This document shows, one piece after another, positions 39,553-47,482 of a DNA stretch of 64,000 nt. Each line of letters opens with the position of its first letter. Position 1 is the stretch's first letter. A program made the translations under genes and the position numbers. The stretch covers positions 186,001 to 250,000 of the forward strand of contig NZ_JAUSBN010000005.1 of the NCBI RefSeq assembly GCF_030651995.1, read 5' to 3'. The stretch is from Reyranella sp. GTDB taxonomy: Bacteria; Pseudomonadota; Alphaproteobacteria; Reyranellales; Reyranellaceae. A model generated the notes under the pieces. It did no database searches. It worked only from the letters and a program-made list of their open reading frames with translations, and had not been told where the DNA came from.

Positions 39553-41363
39553 GCCTCGCCGTGCCGAGCGAGGATACCGCCCGGCTGCGGCTGCAGAAGG
39601 TGCTGCAGCAGACTCCGCTGTTCGCCGACCTCGCCCCCGAAGCCCTGGCCGCCGTCGAGCACCAGCTGACCTTGCTGGTGCTGCCCGGCGGTGCGCCGCT
39701 GTTCCGCCAGGGCGAGCCGGCCGACGCCGTCTATGTCGTGACGAGCGGCTCTCTCGGGGTGTTTCGCCATCACGAGGCCGGCGACGCCCGCGAGCCCGTG
39801 CTGATCGCGGAGATCCCGCCGGGCAATCTCGTCGGCGAGATGTCGCTCCTGTCGCAGGGCAAGCGCACGCGCAGCGTGGCGGCGCTGCGCGACAGCGAGG
39901 TCTGGCGTCTGCCCCAGACCAGCTTCCACACCCTCACCTCGAACCATCCGGAGGTCTTGCCGGCGCTGATGCGCAGCGTCGTGGCGCGCAATGCGCAGGA
40001 CGCCAGGGGCGGGCGCCGCCAGCCGCGTACCTTCGCGCTGCTGCCCAGCGGCCCCGACGTTCCCTCGGCGCGTTTCGCGGTGATGCTGGCCAATGCGCTC
40101 GGCCGCATCGGCACCCAGGTGCAGATGCTGGGGTCGGAATCGCTCGACCAGGAGCCCGAATGGTTCGCGCGCTGCGAGATGGAATCGTCGTTCGTGCTCT
40201 ACCGCGCCGATCCGACCCTGACGCCGTGGACCGAGCTTTGCCTGCGCCAGGCCGATTGCCTGGTCGTGATGCGCAATGCCGACAACGACGCTCCGACCAA
40301 GGTCCCTTTTGAAATCGAGACGGCGCAGAGCGGCGCGGTGTTCCACCGGCGCCGCGAGCTGGTGCTGCTGCATGAGGGTCACGAACCGAAGGCGGGCTCC
40401 ACCGCTCCGCTGCTGGCGGGCGGCCTCTACGGCAACCACCATCATGTTCGCCTCGACATTCCTGCCGACATCGACCGGCTGGCGCGCATCCTCACCGGTC
40501 ATGCCGTGGGCGTCGTCATGGCGGGCGGCGGCGCGCGCGCCTTCACCCATATCGGCGTGGTCAAGGCGTTGCGCGAGTGCGGCGTGCCGATCGACCTGGT
40601 GGGCGGCACCAGCATGGGCGCCATCGTCGCGGCCGGCGTCGCCTCCCGCTGGAACGACGAGGAACTCGACACGCGTTTCCGCCGCGCCTTCGTCGACAAC
40701 AATCCGCTCAGCGATTACACGGTGCCGCTGATCTCGCTGTTCGCCGGGCGCAGGGTCACGCGCCTGCTGCGCATGGCCTTTGGCGAGAAGGACATCGAGG
40801 ATCTGATCCTCCCCTACTACTGCATCACCGCGAACCTCACGACCTCCAAGGCAGACATCCATACGGTCGGGCGGCTGTGGCGGTGGCTGCGTGCCTCGGT
40901 GTCGATCCCCGGCGTGATACCGCCCTTCAACGAGGCGGGCGAAGTCCATGTCGATGGCGGCGTCATCGACAATTTCCCCGTGCGCGCCATGCAGCGGCTG
41001 GGTCGCGGCGTGACCATCGGCGTCGACATCGATACCGGCGGCGCGCTGGCCGCCGGCGAGGGTGTCATGGAACCCTGGTCGGCCTGGCAGTTCTTCAGGC
41101 GCCTCGTCTGGAAGCGCAACGAGACGCTGCCGATCCCCTCGATCGTGCGCATCCTGCTGCGCTCGGCGCTGGTCGCCAGCACGTCGCGCGCGGCCGAGGA
41201 TCGCGCCGCCGCGGAGCTGCTGATCGTGCCGCCGATGACCCATATCGACCTGCTCGACTGGACCAGTTTCGACGCCGCGATCGAGCTCGGCTACCGCACG
41301 ACGATGGAAGGTCTCGAGAAGGCCCGCACCCTGCCGGTCGGCGTGCGTCTCTTCGTGTCGTGA
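39549..41363 (+). CDS. Patatin-like phospholipase with cyclic-nucleotide-binding domain
   Basis: A 604-residue protein resembling the neuropathy-target-esterase type. Residues about 20-140 form a cyclic-nucleotide-binding barrel (LFRQGEPADAVYVVTSGSLGVF, GNLVGEMSLL). A middle linker follows. The patatin domain (about 315-500) has GGGARAF for the oxyanion hole, nucleophile S355 in GTSMG and catalytic D469 in DGG. Phospholipase or lysophospholipase activity at the cytoplasmic membrane face is inferred from the family, possibly controlled by a nucleotide. Start chosen at the ATGA overlap with the DUF2817 gene. Confidence 0.92.
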   Translation: MSLAVPSEDTARLRLQKVLQQTPLFADLAPEALAAVEHQLTLLVLPGGAPLFRQGEPADAVYVVTSGSLGVFRHHEAGDAREPVLIAEIPPGNLVGEMSLLSQGKRTRSVAALRDSEVWRLPQTSFHTLTSNHPEVLPALMRSVVARNAQDARGGRRQPRTFALLPSGPDVPSARFAVMLANALGRIGTQVQMLGSESLDQEPEWFARCEMESSFVLYRADPTLTPWTELCLRQADCLVVMRNADNDAPTKVPFEIETAQSGAVFHRRRELVLLHEGHEPKAGSTAPLLAGGLYGNHHHVRLDIPADIDRLARILTGHAVGVVMAGGGARAFTHIGVVKALRECGVPIDLVGGTSMGAIVAAGVASRWNDEELDTRFRRAFVDNNPLSDYTVPLISLFAGRRVTRLLRMAFGEKDIEDLILPYYCITANLTTSKADIHTVGRLWRWLRASVSIPGVIPPFNEAGEVHVDGGVIDNFPVRAMQRLGRGVTIGVDIDTGGALAAGEGVMEPWSAWQFFRRLVWKRNETLPIPSIVRILLRSALVASTSRAAEDRAAAELLIVPPMTHIDLLDWTSFDAAIELGYRTTMEGLEKARTLPVGVRLFVS

Positions 41364-41398
41364 AGGACGCTTCCGATCGGACACGGGAAGGAAACAAC

Positions 41399-41770
41399 AT
41401 GACGGACGAGTCGACGGCCCGGCATCTCGCGACCCTGCGGGAGCTCAATCACCACTACGTGCGTTCGGTCGGGGAAGCCGACGTCGAGTGGTTCGACCGG
41501 CATCTGTCGGACGATTTCCACAACACCAACCCCGACGGCACGCTGATCGAGCGTGCCGCGTTCCTGGCGCAGATCGGCCGCGGCTCGGCGGTGAAGCACC
41601 TTCGCGAGCACGACGTGAAGATCCGCCTGCTGGGCGGCTTCGCCATCATCCACGCGCGGACCAGCTATACGAAGGCCGACGGCAGCACCGGCGCCGGCTG
41701 GTACACCGACGACTGGCAGCTTGGGCCGGAGGGCTGGCGCTGCGTTTCGGCCCACGTCAGCCGCTCGTGA
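41399..41770 (+). CDS. SnoaL/NTF2-like fold protein (DUF4440-type)
   Basis: A 123-residue small cone-shaped NTF2-fold protein. The sequence has the typical N-terminal helix LRELNHHYVRSVGEADVEWF, a NPDGTLIERAAFLAQI segment, and an end reading GWYTDDWQLGPEGWRCVSAHVS, as in DUF4440/SnoaL-like proteins. Members are isomerases, cyclases or ligand binders; the reaction here is not predictable. A Shine-Dalgarno GGAAGGAAAC precedes the start. Same strand as the patatin (35 nt gap) and the MFS gene (13 nt gap). Confidence 0.83.
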   Translation: MTDESTARHLATLRELNHHYVRSVGEADVEWFDRHLSDDFHNTNPDGTLIERAAFLAQIGRGSAVKHLREHDVKIRLLGGFAIIHARTSYTKADGSTGAGWYTDDWQLGPEGWRCVSAHVSRS

Positions 41771-41783
41771 GCGCGTCCCGGCC

Positions 41784-42983
41784 ATGACGACGGATACGGC
41801 CGCCGCGGATACATCTCCCGCCGCCTGGCGCGTCGTCTTCGCCTGCTTCGTATCGGCCGTGTTCGCCTGGGGGTTCGGCTTCTATGCGCACGGGATCTAT
41901 CTCGTCGAACTGCAGCGGGCGCACGGCTGGTCGACCGGCTTCATCTCGTCCGTCGTCACCATGCACTACGTGCTGGGCGCCTTGCTGCTGCCCCGCATCG
42001 CCGAGGCGATCGGCCGCTTCGGGCCGCGCACCGTGTTCCTGGCCGGCCTCTCCATCACGACCGTCTCCCTGATGCTGCTGCCCTCGGTCACCGAACCGTG
42101 GCAGCTGGTCGTGCTCTACATCGTCATGGCGCCGGGCTGGAACGCCACCAGCGTGGCGCCGATCGCCGCCACGGTCGGCCAATGGTTCGACCGCAAGCGC
42201 GGCCTCGCGCTCAATCTCGCGCTGAGCGGCGCCACCCTCGCGGGCCTCGTCGTCACGCCGGTCCTGCTCGCGGCCATCCCCGCGCTGGGCTTCGCGACGG
42301 CCGAACGGCTGCTGGTGGCCGTCGGCATCGTCCTGGCCGCCGGCGCCGTCGCCCTGTTCGTGCGCCGGGGACCGCTGTCGCCCAGGCCGGCGACGGTGCG
42401 GCTCAATCGGCTGGCGCCCCTGCGGGAGTGGCATTTCTGGAGCATCGCTGCGCCCTTCGCCCTCGTGCTGACGTCCCAGGTCGGCTTCCTCACACATCTC
42501 GTGCCGCTGGTTATCTCTCGTTCGGCTGTGAGCGGAGCGGCGATTGATCCTGCCCTGGCCGTCGGCATCAACGCCGTGACGGCGCTCGTCGGCCGCATCA
42601 TGCTGGGGTTGGTGATCGACCGCCTCGAGCCGCGCCGCGCCTCGGCGATCTGCTTTCTCGTGCAGGCCGGCGCCATCGCCGTGCTGGAATTCGTCGAGAC
42701 GCCGCTCGCCGTTTACAGCGCCTGCGCCGCCTATGGGCTCGCCGTGGGCAACATCATCACCCTGTCGCCGATGATCGTGCAGCGTGAATTCACAGCCGAT
42801 CGGTTCCCCGCGATCGTCGCCCTTTCCACGGCGGTCATGCAGACCCTCTACGCCTTCGGACCCGGCCTGCTGGGCGTCCTGCGCGACGCCTCAGGTGGGT
42901 ACACCGTGCCACTGGCGGTCTGCATGGGCCTCAACCTCACGGCGTCAGCGCTGATCCTGATGCGAGCGCGGCGACCAGCCTAA
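41784..42983 (+). CDS. MFS transporter
   Basis: A 399-residue major facilitator with about twelve hydrophobic segments, beginning WRVVFACFVSAVFAWGFGFY and including the loop QWFDRKRGLALNLALSG (near residue 133), a signature of the monocarboxylate/oxalate-formate-type MFS group. The substrate is not evident. ATG 41784 was taken as start. It ends in a 4-nt convergent overlap with the DUF2000 gene. Confidence 0.9.
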   Translation: MTTDTAAADTSPAAWRVVFACFVSAVFAWGFGFYAHGIYLVELQRAHGWSTGFISSVVTMHYVLGALLLPRIAEAIGRFGPRTVFLAGLSITTVSLMLLPSVTEPWQLVVLYIVMAPGWNATSVAPIAATVGQWFDRKRGLALNLALSGATLAGLVVTPVLLAAIPALGFATAERLLVAVGIVLAAGAVALFVRRGPLSPRPATVRLNRLAPLREWHFWSIAAPFALVLTSQVGFLTHLVPLVISRSAVSGAAIDPALAVGINAVTALVGRIMLGLVIDRLEPRRASAICFLVQAGAIAVLEFVETPLAVYSACAAYGLAVGNIITLSPMIVQREFTADRFPAIVALSTAVMQTLYAFGPGLLGVLRDASGGYTVPLAVCMGLNLTASALILMRARRPA

Positions 42984-43408
42984 GCCAGGAACTTCAGCCC
43001 GTTCACCACCTTGTCGACCGCCTTGCGCGGCCCGTGCACGCCGATGCCGACGAAGTCCAGCGCATCGACCGGCGCCGCGGCCACGGCCGCGCGATTGTCG
43101 GCGTCGTTGGTCGTGGTGAACATCGGCTCGATATAGATGGCGGGCACCAGCTCGCGCGACAGCGCCCGCTGGTGCGTCCGCCGAAGCTCCTCCAGCGTGG
43201 CGCCGTAGACGAACACCGGCTCGCGGATCAGGGCGGTGTAGGCCCGCCCACCGCCATCGCGATAGGGCTCGCCCATCAGATGGGCGTGGGTGCCGGCGAG
43301 GCCGCCCGCCAGGAAGGCCGCGACATTGGCGACCTGCCAGGCGGCCAGTTCCTTGCGCAGCACGAGGGCTGTCTTGGTTTCGTAGATCATGCCGCCGATA
43401 TGGGGCAT
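42980..43408 (-). CDS. DUF2000 family protein
   Basis: A 142-residue protein of the DUF2000 family, which adopts a peptidyl-tRNA-hydrolase-II-like fold. Recognisable parts are ALVLRKELAAWQVANVAAFLAGGL at the start, EPVFVYGA in the middle and the closing DFVGIGVHGPRKAVDKVVNGLKFL. Start 43408 has GGTGGGAAC upstream; ATG 43390 is an internal alternative. Function unknown. It is divergent from the AraC gene with 29 nt between starts. Confidence 0.8.
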   Translation of the reverse strand: MPHIGGMIYETKTALVLRKELAAWQVANVAAFLAGGLAGTHAHLMGEPYRDGGGRAYTALIREPVFVYGATLEELRRTHQRALSRELVPAIYIEPMFTTTNDADNRAAVAAAPVDALDFVGIGVHGPRKAVDKVVNGLKFLA

Positions 43409-43437
43409 GCTGTTCCCACCGTCTTGAACATTCGTGC

Positions 43438-44241
43438 ATGACCGTCGACCAGATCCGTCTCGACCGACCGGCGTCCGGCCTGCAGCGCCTCGAAGGGCGG
43501 TTCGGCGGCCATGCCTACGACCTGCACCGGCACGAGACCTACGGAGTCGGGCTCACCCTCTACGGCGTGCAGCAGTTCCACTATCGCGGCAGCCTGCGGG
43601 CGAGCCGGGCGCGGCAGGTGCTGGTCCTGCATCCCGACGAGGCGCATGACGGCCATGCCGGCGAAGGCCGCGCCTTCGCCTATCGCATGCTCTATCTCGA
43701 TCCAGCCGCGATCACCCAGGCGCTCGATGGTGCGAGCCTGCCCCATGTCACGGAGGCGGTCGGGCACGATCCCGAGACGGCGAGGCTCATCGAGGAAGCC
43801 TTTGTCGATTTCCCGCAGCCGCTCGAGCCACTGGCGATCGACGCCACGATCGGCCGTCTCGCCGATCTCCTGGCGCGGCGCGGGGATGGCGGACCTCGCC
43901 GGCGGCGGGGCAGCGTCGCCTTTCGGGCGGTGCGACTGGCCCGCAGCTTCCTGATGGCCGAGTCTCACCGTGTCGTGGGCTCCGACGAGCTGGAACGTGT
44001 GAGCGGGCTCGACCGCTTCACCCTTGCCCGTCATTTCCGCTCGGCGTTCGGCACTTCGCCCCATCGCTACCAGGTCGGCCGGCGCCTGATGCGCGCGCAG
44101 GCCCTGATCGTGGAGGGCCATGCCCTGTCGGAGGCCGCCGCCGCCGCGGGCTTCGCCGACCAGAGCCATCTCACGCGACACTTCTCGGCCCGCTTCGGGA
44201 TCACGCCGGGCCGCTGGGCCGCTCTGTCGCGACGCGACTAA
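43438..44241 (+). CDS. AraC-family transcriptional regulator
   Basis: A 267-residue AraC regulator. Residues about 15-150 are the cupin-like sensing domain (HRHETYGVGLTLYGVQQFHYRG, LHPDEAHDGHAG); residues about 165-265 hold two helix-turn-helix motifs (LERVSGLDRFTLARHFRSAFGTSPHRY and LSEAAAAAGFADQSHLTRHF). Likely controls the divergent DUF2000 gene, only 29 nt away, and possibly the MFS gene convergent with it. The 3' end overlaps the FAD monooxygenase by 4 nt. Confidence 0.92.
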   Translation: MTVDQIRLDRPASGLQRLEGRFGGHAYDLHRHETYGVGLTLYGVQQFHYRGSLRASRARQVLVLHPDEAHDGHAGEGRAFAYRMLYLDPAAITQALDGASLPHVTEAVGHDPETARLIEEAFVDFPQPLEPLAIDATIGRLADLLARRGDGGPRRRRGSVAFRAVRLARSFLMAESHRVVGSDELERVSGLDRFTLARHFRSAFGTSPHRYQVGRRLMRAQALIVEGHALSEAAAAAGFADQSHLTRHFSARFGITPGRWAALSRRD

Positions 44242-45452
44242 AGCCGATACCGGCCGTCGGCGTCGAGCGAATCGGCCGATCGCCAGCCGCGGCGCAGCCC
44301 CGCCAGCACGCCCGTCAGCCTCCGGCGGAGGGGCGCTATCTGACAGGCGCGCGGCAGGACGAGATCGCGCGGGATGGCGAGCAGATCATGGTGCGACTGG
44401 AAAAACGGCGTCAGCAGGTGACTGGCGGTCCCGTAGAAACGGTTGGGAGGACCTCGTCTCTGCGCGAACAGGTCCATCGCCTGTGCAAGATCGCCGGCCT
44501 CGGCGAGGCTGCGCCCCAGCGCATGAGCGTCGAGCAGGCCGAGATTGGCCCCTTGGCCCAGCTGCGGGCTGGTGCCGTGCGCGGCATCGCCGATGAACAG
44601 GACCGGGCCCTCGGCCCAGCGCGGCAAGCTCACGTGGCGGTAAGTCGCGCGCGAGAAATCGCCGGCAGCGACTGCGCGCTCGACGATCGGGGCCGCATCC
44701 GGCCAGAGCGACAAGGCGTCGCGCCGCATCGCCTCGAGATCGAGCGGCCGGTCGGCCTCGAGTTCGGCCGTGGGCAGGCTCCAGAACAGGGTGACCCTGT
44801 GGGGCGCGACCGGGAGAATCCCCATCATATTACTCGTGCCAGCGAAGCGCTGGCGCAGGAGGCGTACGGCACCGAAGGCCTGGGTATCGGGCACGGTCGT
44901 CCACATGCAGCCCCAAGGATAAAGGGGTGCCCGAGACCGGGGAAACACGCGTTGCCTCAGCGCCGAATGTGAACCGTCCGCCACCACCAGCAGGTCGAAG
45001 GGGCCGTGCCGGCCCGCCTTGCGGTCGAGGGCAACCGCCCGGGCGCCCTCGCGCTCGACGTCCACGATTTCAACGCCTGTGACCAGCCGGACCCCCGAGA
45101 CCAGCACACGGCGGTGCAGAAGGTCGAACAGGGCCGAACGGCGGATTCCCAGGCCGAACGTCGCCGGGTGCAGGTCGCCATAGGCGAGATCGATTACCCG
45201 TATCCCCCACTGATTCTCCCCCACCAGCCCGTCGATCCGAGCCCCGGCGGCGAGGGCGTCCTGCTCGATGCCGAGGGCGCGCAGGACCGAAAGGCCCGTG
45301 GGCTGCAGCAGCAGGCCGGCCCCCACCGCGTGCGGCTGCTCAAAGCGCTCCAGCAAGGTGACGACATGTCCGGCATCGGCGAGAAAGCGGGCCGCTGCCT
45401 GCCCTGCGATGCCGCAGCCGACAATACCGATCTCAAGAGACCTCAACGCCAT
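44238..45452 (-). CDS. FAD-dependent monooxygenase
   Basis: A 404-residue group A flavoprotein monooxygenase-like protein. The N-terminal dinucleotide fold has GIVGCGIAGQAAARFLADAGH, a middle VVADGSHSALRQRV (the DG motif) lies near residue 160, and FIGDAAHGTSPQLGQGANLGL (GD motif) near residue 287. Such enzymes hydroxylate aromatic compounds using NAD(P)H and oxygen. The substrate is unknown. It is downstream of the SDR terminator and convergent with AraC. Confidence 0.9.
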   Translation of the reverse strand: MALRSLEIGIVGCGIAGQAAARFLADAGHVVTLLERFEQPHAVGAGLLLQPTGLSVLRALGIEQDALAAGARIDGLVGENQWGIRVIDLAYGDLHPATFGLGIRRSALFDLLHRRVLVSGVRLVTGVEIVDVEREGARAVALDRKAGRHGPFDLLVVADGSHSALRQRVFPRSRAPLYPWGCMWTTVPDTQAFGAVRLLRQRFAGTSNMMGILPVAPHRVTLFWSLPTAELEADRPLDLEAMRRDALSLWPDAAPIVERAVAAGDFSRATYRHVSLPRWAEGPVLFIGDAAHGTSPQLGQGANLGLLDAHALGRSLAEAGDLAQAMDLFAQRRGPPNRFYGTASHLLTPFFQSHHDLLAIPRDLVLPRACQIAPLRRRLTGVLAGLRRGWRSADSLDADGRYRL

Positions 45453-45483
45453 CCACCCTCGTAGGTCGCCCCACTATCCATAC

Positions 45484-45515
45484 AACGAAAAAGGGTGACC
45501 CGCAGGCCACCCTTT
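45484..45515 (-). terminator. Rho-independent terminator downstream of the SDR gene
   Basis: On the minus strand an 8-bp perfect stem AAAGGGTG/CACCCTTT encloses a 10-nt loop and is followed by further T residues (TTTTT then CGTT). It lies 24 nt after the SDR stop codon and before the FAD monooxygenase gene, so it should end the beta-oxidation-like operon. Confidence 0.75.
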
Positions 45516-45538
45516 GATCGAGCGTCCGTCGTCGAAGA

Positions 45539-46363
45539 TCAGAGGCCGCCGTTCACGACCAGGCACTGGCCGCTGACATAGTCGCTGTCGGGGCTGCAGA
45601 ACAGGTAGACCGAACCCGCTGCCTCCTCGGGCAGGCCGCCGCGGCCCAGGGGGATCATCTGGTTCAGCGCGGCGAGACGGCCGCCCTGGACGCCGATCTT
45701 GACGGTGCGGCCCTGGACCTCGATCTCGCCGGACTCGCCCTGGGCCAGCGGCTTGGTGAGGCGGGTCTGGATGTAGCCGAAGGCCACGGCGTTCACCGTG
45801 ACGTCGTAGCGGCCGAACTCCTTGGCCAGCGTCTTGGTCAGGCCGACGATGCCCGCCTTGCCCGCCGAGTAGTTGGACTGGCCGGCATTGCCGTTGACGC
45901 CCGAGGTCGAGGAAATGTTCACGACCTTGCGCACGATGCGCTTGCCCTCGGCGCGCTCCTTCTCGACGGCATCCTTGAAGTGCAGCTGGAAGGCCCGGAG
46001 GATGCGGAACGGCGCGGTCAGGTGGACGTCGAGGATGGCGTACCACTGCTCGTCGGTCATCTTCTGGATGACCGAGTCCCAGGTGTAGCCGGCATTATTC
46101 ACCACGACATGGCAGCCGCCGAAGGCGTCGACCGCGGTCTTGACGATGCGATCGCCGAAATCCGGCTTGGCGACGTCGCCGTTGCACATGACGGCCTTGC
46201 CGCCCATCTTCTTGATCTCGGCCACCGTCTCCTCGGCCGGCGCGTCGTCGATGTCGTTGATGACCACGCTGGCGCCGTCGCGCACCAGGCGCAGCGCGAT
46301 CTCCTTGCCGATGCCGCGTCCCGAACCGGTGACGATCGCCACCCTGCCGTCCATCTGACCCAT
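45539..46363 (-). CDS. SDR-family oxidoreductase, probable 3-hydroxyacyl-CoA dehydrogenase
   Basis: A 274-residue classical short-chain dehydrogenase. Cofactor loop TGSGRGIGKEIA near residue 15, NNAGYTW near 95, the catalytic Ser in NISSTSGVNG and the YxxxK pair in NYSAGKAG near residue 170. ATG 46363 is preceded by TTGAGGAGA; a longer open frame upstream is only read-through of the repeat. Position after two MaoC-fold hydratases and a thiolase suggests the hydroxyacyl-CoA oxidation step of a beta-oxidation-type pathway, which is inference. A terminator follows the stop codon. Confidence 0.9.
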   Translation of the reverse strand: MGQMDGRVAIVTGSGRGIGKEIALRLVRDGASVVINDIDDAPAEETVAEIKKMGGKAVMCNGDVAKPDFGDRIVKTAVDAFGGCHVVVNNAGYTWDSVIQKMTDEQWYAILDVHLTAPFRILRAFQLHFKDAVEKERAEGKRIVRKVVNISSTSGVNGNAGQSNYSAGKAGIVGLTKTLAKEFGRYDVTVNAVAFGYIQTRLTKPLAQGESGEIEVQGRTVKIGVQGGRLAALNQMIPLGRGGLPEEAAGSVYLFCSPDSDYVSGQCLVVNGGL

Positions 46364-46383
46364 GTCTGTCTCCTCAAAGTACG

Positions 46384-46488
46384 CCTCACCCTGAGGAGCC
46401 GCGCGCAGCGCGGCGTCTCGAAGGGTGGGAACCAGTCGCAATGTTGCCCACCCTTCGAGACGCGCCTGTGGCGCTCCTCAGGGTGAGG
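46384..46488. repeat. Intergenic palindrome, family 1 copy 2
   Basis: Inverted repeat with left arm CCTCACCCTGAGGAG plus GCGTCTCGAAGGGTGGG and right arm CCCACCCTTCGAGACGCG plus CTCCTCAGGGTGAGG, homologous to 38282-38394 and 57870-57981. It lies between the MaoC gene and the SDR gene, inside the probable operon, so it would be part of the transcript. Confidence 0.85.
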
Positions 46489-46498
46489 TGGATGGTGA

Positions 46499-46927
46499 TC
46501 AGTTCAGTGCGACCGTGGCGGTCCCCTGAAGAGTGTCCTGGCCGTTCTGGTTGGTGCACTTGACCTCGAGATCGACCAGCGTCTCGCCGTCCTTCTCGCG
46601 CTTGCCCGTGACCTTGCCCGAGACGGTGATGACGTCGCCCACCCAGGTGATCGAGGTGAAGCGCGTGCCGAGGCCGCGGACCTGCTTCTGCGGGACCCAC
46701 GAGGTGACGAGACGGCCGAGGAAGGCCATCGACAGCATGCCGTGGGCGAACACATCCTTGAAACCGAACTTCTTGGCGAAGTCGATGTCGACGTGGATCG
46801 GATTGTGGTCGCCGGAGCCGCCGCAGTAGAGGGCGAGCTGGTGGCGGCTGATCGGCGGCAGCACCAGCGGCTTCAGTTCGTCGCCGACCTTCACGTCGGC
46901 AAATTTCGGAGCGGTCGCAGTTGCCAT
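46499..46927 (-). CDS. MaoC-like hotdog-fold hydratase
   Basis: A 142-residue hotdog-fold protein with the hydratase 2 motif: YCGGSGDHNPIHVD near residue 33, whose Asp and His are the catalytic pair of R-specific enoyl-CoA hydratases, followed by FKDVFAHGMLSMAFLG. It probably forms a heteromer with the neighbouring FAS1-type half (12 nt upstream), together reproducing the double hotdog of MaoC enzymes. Expected reaction: hydration of a 2-enoyl-CoA with a bulky acyl part. Confidence 0.9.
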   Translation of the reverse strand: MATATAPKFADVKVGDELKPLVLPPISRHQLALYCGGSGDHNPIHVDIDFAKKFGFKDVFAHGMLSMAFLGRLVTSWVPQKQVRGLGTRFTSITWVGDVITVSGKVTGKREKDGETLVDLEVKCTNQNGQDTLQGTATVALN

Positions 46928-46938
46928 GAGTGCCTCCC

Positions 46939-47400
46939 TTACTTCTTCGCCGCGTCGGGGTTGCGGACGACGGTGACGCCGCGGCCCTTGGCCAGCAGCT
47001 TGCCCGCCTGGTCCTTCATCTCCATCTCCTGGACGACGAACCAGAGCGCGCCGCCCTTCTTGTCGTAGATGTCGACGACCTTCTCCTGGCAGGTGACGAC
47101 GTCACCGACCACGACCGGTGCGTGGTATTCGAAGTGCTGCTCGCCGTGGAGGATCAGGCCGATATCGACGTTGAGCAGGCGCAGAAGCCCGCCCTTGTTG
47201 GGATCGTCGGCCTGCAGGGCGCGCAGGAAGGTGAGCGGCGCGGTGATGCCGCGATAGCCCGCCGCCTTGGCCGCCCCCTCGTCGGAATAGATCGGGTCTT
47301 CCTCGCCGATGGCCTTGCAGAACAGCTTGATCTTGCCGGCTTCGACGGTGGCGGTAAACGGCGTGAACTCGTGGCCGATGAGCTTCTTGTCGAGCTCCAT
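46939..47400 (-). CDS. MaoC N-terminal (FAS1-DH-like) hotdog-fold protein
   Basis: A 153-residue hotdog protein of the MaoC_dehydrat_N type (ELDKKLIGHEFTPFTATVEAGKIKLFCKAIGEEDPIYSDE at the start in pieces; GYRGITAPLTFLRAL next). It lacks the full DxNPIH motif, so it is probably the non-catalytic substrate-binding partner of the MaoC protein encoded 12 nt downstream. GGAGGAGAC precedes the ATG. A terminator-like hairpin lies just upstream, between it and the thiolase gene. Confidence 0.87.
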   Translation of the reverse strand: MELDKKLIGHEFTPFTATVEAGKIKLFCKAIGEEDPIYSDEGAAKAAGYRGITAPLTFLRALQADDPNKGGLLRLLNVDIGLILHGEQHFEYHAPVVVGDVVTCQEKVVDIYDKKGGALWFVVQEMEMKDQAGKLLAKGRGVTVVRNPDAAKK

Positions 47401-47423
47401 GAACGTCTCCTCCTGATCGGATG

Positions 47424-47470
47424 CAAAGAAAAGCCCTCTCCCCGACTGCCTCGAGTCAGAGAGAGGGCTT
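47424..47470 (-). terminator. Terminator-like hairpin after the thiolase gene
   Basis: On the minus strand a perfect 10-bp stem AAGCCCTCTC/GAGAGGGCTT with a 20-nt loop is followed by TTCTTT. It begins 12 nt after the thiolase stop and ends about 24 nt before the next start codon, so it would terminate or attenuate transcription inside the gene series. Confidence 0.7.
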
Positions 47471-47482
47471 CGCGATTCGCGA

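Noticed and set aside
46364-46441. N-terminal extension of the SDR protein
   Set aside because: The extra 26 codons come from reading through the palindromic repeat, and a good ribosome-binding site precedes the internal ATG at 46363.
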